From positions 558,001 to 622,000 of the forward strand of contig CM046859.1 of the NCBI GenBank assembly GCA_025617745.1: a DNA stretch of 64,000 bases. The letters run 5' to 3'. This DNA is from Heliocidaris erythrogramma (taxonomy: Eukaryota; Echinodermata; Echinoidea; Camarodonta; Echinometridae). Made by a program: the position numbers and the translations under genes. How positions within the stretch are numbered: position 1 is the stretch's first letter; each line of letters opens with the position of its first letter. Positions 57,811 to 64,000 of this stretch are shown here, piece by piece. The notes beneath the pieces were generated by a model. It had not been told where the DNA came from and did not search any database. It saw only the letters and a program-made list of their open reading frames with translations.

Positions 57811-58000
57811 GATTTGATTTGATTTGATTTATTTTCTTCTGCATTCATATTAGTACATTTTTCTTTTGTATATAAAATAAAATACAAGAGTACTTTTTGA
57901 CACTGAATCATAAACAAGTACATGTATATGTAACAATTATTTTTTCAAAAACAAACACGAAATGATAAATTGTCAAATTATTGTAATTCATAACATATAA
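57811..58000 (-). mobile_element. LINE 3' terminus, minus strand
   Basis: (TGATT)n at 57,808-57,830 followed by TTATTTTCTTCTGCATTC and A-rich sequence is the same kind of terminus as at 47,785. No coding part follows. Confidence 0.45.
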
Positions 58001-58309
58001 AATCATTAGCGGAAGAAGGACTGCCATTATAAGCAGTTTGCTTGAGAATATGGCAGCCCCAGACAAATATTGTGAAATAGCTAAAACATGTTCAAATAAG
58101 CAGAACGGGTAAATAATTGAAATCTTAAGTTAAGAGCATATTGATGATAAAATGGTGATGATGATGATGATGATGATCTGGGCCATGTAACTGCATTATT
58201 AAAGGGTCACAATATATGTATGAATTCTTTTATTCTCCTATGCAGGAGCATGTGCCGAAATAGTCGTCCCATTCTAGTCATAAGATTTGATCCCTTAAAG
58301 TTACTTCGA

Positions 58310-58627
58310 TATATAGTTGAAAGAAATTAACCTGAGGCGACGTAGCTCTTTGATGAAATCCCTCTTTATTGTTATATCATGTCAAGCTTTCGGCCGTTCA
58401 TACGGCCTTCATCGGGACGATGGAGGAGATAGCTGGTATACTGGAGGTGTGTGTTTCTCATATAGACACCTATATGAGAAAAACACACACCTCCAGTATA
58501 CCAGCTATCTCCTCCATCGTCCCGATGAAGGCCGTATGAACGGCCGAAAGCTTGACATGATATAACAATAAAGAGGGATTTCATCAAAGAGCTACGTCGC
58601 CTCAGGTTAATTTCTTTCAACTATATA
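58310..58627. repeat. Near-perfect 318 bp palindrome
   Basis: The arms of about 155 bp are inverse copies; the only difference noticed is two extra A/T bases near 58,455/58,481. The loop is GACACC at 58,465-58,470. Each arm contains GATGAAGGCCGTATGAACGG, then CCGAAAGC, a pattern seen near the ends of Penelope-like retroelements. The mirrored 82 aa frames on the two strands arise only from the symmetry. Confidence 0.95.
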
Positions 58628-58676
58628 CACACCAACCATGAGGGATCCTAAACGTTTGGTTCAAGGCCCATGTCTT

Positions 58677-58678
<2 letters not shown>

Positions 58679-58711
<33 letters not shown>
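58679..58711. repeat. (TA)n microsatellite
   Basis: About 14 TA units are flanked by the inverted pair CTTACAAT and ATTGTAAG, so the tract also closes a hairpin. Confidence 0.9.
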
Positions 58712-58712
<1 letters not shown>

Positions 58713-59439
58713 AAGGAAATAACAAATACAACAGCTTTGGCAACTCTCGTGGAAATAAATACAATGTGAAAGGAAATGAGAGTTACCCTTACCCTTACCT
58801 GTATGATCCCTATGATAGTGACCACACAATTTTTCGTGAATGATATTAAGAGTCAGAATTAAGGCTATAACATCTGATCCAATGTCCCGTTACCAGGGTC
58901 GTAATTTTTTGAAGAAAATTTCGGTTATCTAAGATTTACTATTCATTATTTATCTATTTCACCAAGGCAACCCATTAAACAAAAGTTGGTTTTCCATTGG
59001 GCACTGCAAATTCAACACAACTATATACAATTAAGATGACATAAAATACAATCAGATTAGTATAAGCGCAGAAAATAAAGTTTTACGCAAGTAAGTATAA
59101 ACAAATTCAATAAACTTTTACCAAAGTGATTACGTAGACGTTCATCCTAAAAAGATAAACGTATAAAATGAAAAAGCAACAAATTAATTCGAATACATTT
59201 CTTTCTACAAAAAGCTTCCATGTACAATAAGCAGTGTAGTAAAGTAAAACCGTTATAATGCAAAACCGTGATAATTTGACGTCAAAATAGTTATCGATTA
59301 CTAGGAGATCACTCTCCGCGCTCCACTGTGCAAGAGAATTTGCACGCGAACCCTATGTGAATGGAGAAAGCATGAACGATTCCAAAATGCGTTCTCAATG
59401 TTTAAAAATTAATTTTCCTTATATATTTCTTTGTTTTAT

Positions 59440-59657
59440 TCAAATTCATCAACGATAGTGGACAATTCTGTTATAGTTTATACTTTCTATTGTATATTTT
59501 TGTATATTCTATGCATTTGTAATGTTCATCTCTAGTATTGTACAGTAATATATGTGTAGTTGATTCTGATTTAATAATTTCTTTTTATTCTGTATAAATA
59601 GCGCTTCGAAACATATTTAATAAGCGCTTTATAAATTTTCATATTATTATTATTATT
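59440..59657 (+). mobile_element. CR1-like LINE 3' UTR fragment
   Basis: It matches 30,440-30,665 nearly base for base, from AACGATAGTGGACAATTC to AGCGCTTCGAAACAT and the (ATT)n tail. It is 5'-truncated so severely that only the last coding bases and UTR remain. Confidence 0.88.
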
Positions 59658-59850
59658 TCTTCCTTTCATTTTTTTAAATGTATTTCTCTGTTATTCTTCT
59701 CTCTGTCTTCCTTTTTTCCTTTTGTATTTCTTTGTTTTTCTTCGCTCTTCTTTTTTCCATATGTATTACTTTGTTTTTATTCTGCATATCTTCTTTATTT
59801 CTTTATATATTTCTTTGTTTTTCTTCTCTCTGTCTTCCTTTTCAGTATGC
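59658..59850. repeat. Pyrimidine-rich minisatellite
   Basis: TTCTTCTCTCTGTCTTCCTT and TATTTCTTTGTTTTTCTTC alternate with a period of roughly 50-57 bp. The 68 aa frame over it is low complexity. Confidence 0.7.
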
Positions 59851-60161
59851 AAAACCCTTGCGTCAAATACGGGCGAAAGACTAATACGAGACTAGGAAAA
59901 TCGCTGGACCGTACGACCTTACTGTGCGGGGCTTACGTAACAATCAGCACATAACGCTAAACCGTTATAACACTTTCGCGTCAATTTACTACACTGATAA
60001 GCCATTGTTATCTTAAAAGTTAGAACTTTCAAACAATATGTCCCTTCTGGTTACAATTGCAATACATTTTAAAGAAATGAACGCAACAGGAAGGAGAGAG
60101 GACCGTAATGTGCTATCCATTTAGGGACTGTGATATATCATCCTATCATCCTCGGTCGTGT

Positions 60162-60409
60162 TTACACCGGACGAATCTTCATCTCAGTCTTCTTGAGAGA
60201 GTAATAATAACCCCGCCAGCCAGACCAGACCACACCCTTGGCATACTCCGTGGTTGTACCAGAGAGATATTGGCCATTAAGGTTGGCAGAATGGCAACTG
60301 CTGTACCACCACGCCCCAGTGAATAATTCTGCACAATTACTAGAACTTTTATCGTTGTCACTGTCTTGAGTAGAGAATTGTTGACCGGACTGAATAGTCA
60401 TACTGTCAA
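60162..60409 (-). CDS. Last exon of a fibrinogen-related domain gene
   Basis: It encodes the C-terminal 82 residues of a fibrinogen globular domain, the secreted or extracellular recognition module of ficolins, tenascins and FREPs. Visible hallmarks are the calcium-site stretch DSDNDKSSSNCAE, the cysteine pair in SSNCAELF and WYSSCHSANLNGQY, the tryptophans GAWWY, and the typical ending YYYSLKKTEMKIRPV before TAA at 60,162. The 5' edge is a good acceptor: a pyrimidine tract, then CCCACTTCCAG at 60,410 upward, giving a phase 1 exon of 248 bp. The frame is intact. The upstream exons, which would lie above 60,410, were not recognised in this window, so the gene either has a long intron or this is an isolated duplicate exon. 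Confidence 0.85.
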
Positions 60410-61845
60410 CTGGAAGTGGGTAAAGAAAGGGAGACGGAGAAATAGGAGTTAGAGAAGAGAGAGAGAGAGAGCGTAAGATTTCTGCGCTCACTGTAATTTG
60501 TACTACTGCTTTTTACCAGCGATACCACCAATTGTCAGAAAACAATCAATTTTGAACGCCCTGACTCAACAATGTACATTATCAGATTTTATCTCTGCCA
60601 CCCTTGCCCCTCTTGACGGACTTTCGACGAGAAAAAAGTGCTCTATTTTCATATAGTTATGAAGTCATCATAAATCAATAATGACAGTTATTATAGTAAT
60701 AATTAAATTGCTCTTGAAACCACACCAAATATATGAGCAACCCAATATTGTACCAGCGTTCTATCAAGCACAACCGGCCGTGCACCTCAATGCGTATGGT
60801 CTAGGACAGATTTCGCAGAAAATCCTTGCGTCACACGAATGGGTCTGCACGGTGTTTTTTTTTCTCAAAGCACGCAGGAGCACATCAGACACAACCAGGC
60901 TTTTGGACATGTCCAACAATATCAGTGCGTGTGGCTATTGTTTTAATCAACGCAAGTGACACGTGCTACATGGTCGTCGCAAGCAACACACGACCTTCGA
61001 ACATCGCATGGGCTTCTTCATGACTAACAATTATGCTATGAAAACAGTAATAATAATGATAAATATAAGAACAACAAAATTTAATTGTTGTGTCCTAGAG
61101 CTCGTACAAAACAACTATAAAGGATGTACTATTAGTATGAATGCGCGATGAGCGGATGGTCCCCAGACGTCTTCCTTATGTCCGTCGGCCCCATTCGTAA
61201 CTTATTTTATGTTGATGAGTTAACCTAAGTGTACTAATCACCTAAAAAATAATTTGTGGGCAGATAAATTGTATAAAATGAACCCGGCCTTCCATGGTTA
61301 ACGGTTAAGCATTACGAGTATTACGGAAATAATGGAAAACGTGAAACCCTCTCGCCCGGAACAAAAATCCGTGTTCGATTCCGTGGGCCCCTTATTCTAT
61401 GCGAGCGCGTACAGGTCATTTCACCAGTCGCTGTAATATTTATTGGGAGTGTATTTCTATTTGCAATATATAGAATCAACATCTAAAGGTCATATTTTGA
61501 ATATAGTATGGCGACATGGAACCCCTAATGGTATCCCAAACTCAACTAGGATTTTAGCAACCCCACAATCTTTCATTTCATCATACTGGCGAGTCCACAA
61601 ACCTTAATCTCAGACTGACAATTCATTCATCAACACCGCCAACTTGGTGTAATTGTAAGTTTGTATATTTTGGCGATTGGCCCACTTTTCAACAATATCC
61701 TTTCCCATGACAGGAAACTTTGAGAATATAATGTCTTGAAAACTACATAAAATCGAATGAAATGCAGACGAACAATACCAACTAAGTTTCATGAATTGCA
61801 CTATCAGAGTTTGTACATAATCGTCAGTATAGTAGACCCTTGTAA
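60410..61845. other. Presumed intron or intergenic DNA upstream of the fibrinogen exon
   Basis: The pyrimidine-rich acceptor context (GA-rich on the plus strand, 60,412-60,475) is followed by sequence with no recognisable exon. Frames at 60,681-61,151 show no domain. Confidence 0.5.
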
Positions 61846-62250
61846 GCTTAACAAAACTAAAGGCAACAGAACAGAATTATCATAAAGTTGGCAACATATA
61901 TCAAAAGGAGTTTTAAGGTCGAAGCAAATATAACTATTATTGCTCAGAACGCCTACACATTACACACGAGACAACATATCTATTTGCTTCGACCTTAAAA
62001 GTCAGGTAATTGTTTACTTTGCTCACTCTTGTTTCTATTGAGTTCCATTTTCGTTATTTCACTTACTCCTGCCGAGAAACATCTCTTCAATTTCACTTAC
62101 TCATGTTGATTTATGTTGCCATCTTTATGATAATATTGTTCTGTTGTCTTTAGTTTTGTTTTGGCGAGTAACACCTTTTCAATTTCATCTATTTCTTTTG
62201 ATTTATGTTGCCAACTTATGATAATTCTGTTGCCTTTAGTTTTGTTAAGT
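61846..62250. repeat. Inverted-repeat segment with a nested 90 bp hairpin
   Basis: CTTAACAAAACTAAAGGCAA...ATCATAA(A)GTTGGCAAC at 61,847-61,895 pairs with its complement at 62,205-62,250. Between them TTTTAAGGTCGAAGCAAATA (61,911) and its inverse (61,980-62,000) form a separate 90 bp hairpin. A partial third copy of the outer arm (GATTTATGTTGCC to TTTAGTTTTGTT) lies at 62,108-62,160. Confidence 0.75.
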
Positions 62251-62289
62251 TGCTCATTATTATTATTTGTTTTATTCTGAGCAAATAAA

Positions 62290-62400
62290 CTTGAAGAAGG
62301 CCAGCAGCCGAAAGCTTCTACATTAACCGAGTGACCTACTTCATTCCGTTCCATTATCTGTTCACATATATACTTTATATATAAACACAACAAAAAAGTA
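62290..62400 (+). mobile_element. Possible Penelope-like element terminal remnant
   Basis: TTGAAGAAGGCCAGCAGCCG followed by AAAGCTTC has the form of the GAAGAAGGCC...GGCCGAAAGC motif found near the ends of Penelope-like elements, comparable to the motif in the 58,310-58,627 palindrome. No coding sequence is attached. Confidence 0.35.
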
Positions 62401-62640
62401 ACTCCCCCTTAATCGAAATGGCGTAACTTTTTAACGAAAAGGTTTTGAGCAAAATAACTTGGCTGGAGTGTTCCTACACTTATTGACTAACTTTTCTGTG
62501 AAAATAAGATTAAGTTAGTAAACGAAGAAGCTTGACTGGGGAGGATTTTTTAATTTGTAAACAAATCTTTCGGCATATTACTCCCAGTGTTAAAGATCGT
62601 ACGCTCGATCTGTAATGAAAAACACAAGCCAGAAAAAACT

Positions 62641-62713
62641 GGAACCAGCGGGATTCGAACCTGTCATCTACTGCTTGCCGGGCAGCGACTTAACCACCAG
62701 GCTATTCTGGTTC
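62641..62713 (-). ncRNA. tRNA-like sequence, copy 1
   Basis: It is 73 nt on the minus strand. The A-box-like TAGCCTGGTGGTTA and B box GGTTCGAATCC are intact, and the anticodon arm is a clean 5 bp stem with a CCGGCAA loop. The acceptor stem pairs 6-7 positions depending on register, and the T stem has two A-C mismatches. Position 33 would be C rather than U. It is therefore tRNA-derived and not a sound tRNA gene; a T-run follows at once as a pol III terminator. Confidence 0.6.
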
Positions 62714-62930
62714 ACGGTCAAGTCACAACGAACTAGAATCAAATACCCAAGATCCTCTTCTTTCTGACTCATTAATATTCAAACGGTCCGCCGTAGACAA
62801 TGGTTAGTAAACGAAGAAGCTTGACTGGGGAGGAATTTTTAATTTGTAAACAAATCTTTCGGCATATTACTCCCAGTGTTAAAGATCGTATGCTCGATCT
62901 GTAATGAAAAACACAAGTCAGAAAAAAATT

Positions 62931-63003
62931 GGAACCAGCGGGATTCGAACCTGTCATCTACTGCTTGCCGGGCAGCGACTTAACGACCAGGCTATTCTGG
63001 TTC
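62931..63003 (-). ncRNA. tRNA-like sequence, copy 2
   Basis: It is identical in layout to copy 1, with TGGTCGTTA in place of TGGTGGTTA in the A-box region. The T-run terminator is present. Confidence 0.6.
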
Positions 63004-63100
63004 ACGGTCAAGTCACGACGAACTAGAATCAAATACCCAAGATCCTCTTCTTTCTGACTCATTAATATTCAAACGGTCCGCCCCAGTCAGACTTGACCGT

Positions 63101-63173
63101 GAACCAGAATAGCCTGGTCGTTAAGTCGCTGCCCGGCAAGCAGTAGATGACAGGTTCGAATCCCGCTGGTTCC
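63101..63173 (+). ncRNA. tRNA-like sequence, copy 3
   Basis: This is the first plus-strand copy after the inversion, with the same TGGTCG variant as copy 2, of which it is the mirror. It is followed by AATTTTTTT. Confidence 0.6.
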
Positions 63174-63390
63174 AATTTTTTTCTGACTTGTGTTTTTCAT
63201 TACAGATCGAGCATACGATCTTTAACACTGGGAGTAATATGCCGAAAGATTTGTTTACAAATTAAAAATTCCTCCCCAGTCAAGCTTCTTCGTTTACTAA
63301 CCATTGTCTACGGCGGACCGTTTGAATATTAATGAGTCAGAAAGAAGAGGATCTTGGGTATTTCATTCTAGTTCGTCGTGACTTGACCGT

Positions 63391-63463
63391 GAACCAGAAT
63401 AGCCTGGTGGTTAAGTCGCTGCCCGGCAAGCAGTAGATGACAGGTTCGAATCCCGCTGGTTCC
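63391..63463 (+). ncRNA. tRNA-like sequence, copy 4
   Basis: It has the TGGTGG variant as in copy 1 and is followed by AATTTTTT. Confidence 0.6.
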
Positions 63464-63679
63464 AATTTTTTCTGACTTGTGTTTTTCATTACAGATCGAG
63501 CATACGATCTTTAACACTGGGAGTAATATGCCGAAAGATTTGTTTACAAATTAAAAATTCCTCCCCAGTCAAGCTTCTTCGTTTACTAACCATTGTCTAC
63601 GGCGGACCGTTTGAATATTAATGAGTCAGAAAGAAGACGATCCTGGGTATTTGATTCTAGTTCGTCGTGACTTGACCGT

Positions 63680-63752
63680 GAACCAGAATAGCCTGGTCGT
63701 TAAGTCGCTGCCCGGCAAGCAGTAGATGACAGGTTCGAATCCCGCTGGTTCC
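63680..63752 (+). ncRNA. tRNA-like sequence, copy 5
   Basis: It has the TGGTCG variant, so G and C versions alternate along the plus-strand part. It is followed by AATTTTTT. Confidence 0.6.
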
Positions 63753-63968
63753 AATTTTTTCTGACTTGTGTTTTTCATTACAGATCGAGCATACGATCTT
63801 TAACACTGGGAGTAATATGCCGAAAGATTTGTTTACAAATTAAAAATTCCTCCCCAGTCAAGCTTCTTCGTTTACTAACCATTGTCTACGGCGGACCGTT
63901 TGAATATTAATGAGTCAGAAAGAAGAGGATCTTGGGTATTTCATTCTAGTTCGTCGTGACTTGACCGT

Positions 63969-64000
63969 GAACCAGAATAGCCTGGTGGTTAAGTCGCTGC
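63969..64000 (+). ncRNA. tRNA-like sequence, copy 6 (cut by the window end)
   Basis: Only the first 32 nt are present, with the TGGTGG variant, showing that the array continues. Confidence 0.55.

Larger units (their letters stand above)
59232..59996. mobile_element. 765 bp TIR element with 5 bp target duplication
   Basis: The 12 bp ends CAGTGTAGTAAA and TTTACTACACTG are flanked by ATAAG on both sides (59,227-59,231 and 59,997-60,001). A CCGTTATAA motif lies inside each end. The interior contains a LINE 3' fragment (59,440-59,657) and a pyrimidine-rich minisatellite. The superfamily is not certain: 5 bp duplications are known from Transib and some hAT elements. Confidence 0.62.
62514..64000. 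repeat. Array of about 290 bp units with tRNA-like cores, reversing at 63,052
   Basis: Two units read on the minus strand (62,514-63,080) and at least three and a part on the plus strand (63,083-64,000). Core starts are 290, 290, 289 and 289 bp apart within each direction. The inversion centre is 63,052, with 75 bp between the mirrored arms, and mirrored identity spans roughly 500 bp per side. Each unit has TTAGTAAACGAAGAAGC, GTTTACAAATTAAAAATTCC, the core, and AGTCAGAAAGAAGAGGATC. The array runs off the right edge. Confidence 0.95.

Noticed and set aside
58317-58565. Identical 82-codon frames on opposite strands
   Set aside because: They are a symmetry product of the palindrome and not a gene.
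62641-62713. Functional tRNA gene
   Set aside because: C at position 33, mismatches in the T stem and uncertain acceptor register argue against a working tRNA; it is annotated as tRNA-like only.
62772-62957. Identical 61-codon frames at 62,772-62,957 and 63,147-63,332 on opposite strands
   Set aside because: They come from the inverted tRNA-like array and run across the T-run terminator and tRNA-like core; no domain.
62514-64000. CRISPR array
   Set aside because: The repeat unit is about 290 bp with no short repeat/unique spacer alternation, no cas genes are present, and the DNA is clearly animal.

Overview
The window looks like repeat-rich intergenic DNA from an animal genome, most likely a marine deuterostome and plausibly an echinoderm. 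The base composition is AT-rich. There are no bacterial-style operons; the recognisable coding pieces are single exons or decayed transposon genes. Other pointers are tRNA-derived SINEs, several kinds of non-LTR retrotransposon, short inverted-repeat elements (MITEs) with diagnostic target-site duplications, long poly-C/poly-G tracts, and one clean last exon of a fibrinogen-related gene, a family that is large in echinoderms and other marine invertebrates. The species assignment is inference. I found no intact multi-exon gene.

Layout. Bases 1-33,065 are an old, heavily interrupted tandem array of a 2-2.7 kb unit. It was also duplicated as a block: 1-12.53 kb and 13.54-27.56 kb carry the same order of parts (SINE tail, LINE remnant, MITE, split divergent unit, then clean units). 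In the second block the clean unit was re-amplified into four copies with a period of about 1,951-1,953 bp (19,952-27.5 kb), the first three nearly identical. SINEs, LINE fragments and a TTAA-flanked, THAP-encoding DNA transposon (3,187-5,065) interrupt the array. Bases 27.56-36.2 kb hold a chain of LINE fragments, a nested MITE complex rich in TGACGTCA sites, and two minisatellites. Bases 37.05-41.0 kb are one large foldback element with at least three other MITEs nested in it. Bases 42.0-49.83 kb hold Tc1/mariner-IS630 type DNA elements: a 990 bp foldback, a 2,027 bp element whose transposase is broken by one frameshift, and a 2,387 bp non-autonomous relative with the same termini. Bases 50.6-54.2 kb are three LINE fragments of different families.

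Bases 54.2-60.0 kb hold direct repeats, a divergent pair of exon-like hairpins (56.46 and 57.0 kb), a near-perfect 318 bp palindrome (58.31-58.63 kb) and a TIR element with a 5 bp target duplication. The only convincing host coding exon is at 60,162-60,409 on the minus strand (fibrinogen C-terminal domain). The window ends in an array of about 290 bp units, each with a tRNA-like sequence and a T-run terminator, which reverses direction at 63,052 and runs off the right edge.

The genes here do not form a pathway. The story is one of layered mobile-element insertion and segmental amplification. Because the same insertions sit in paired copies, several can be ordered in time or checked against an empty site inside this window (for example 1,248-1,513 against 16,265).
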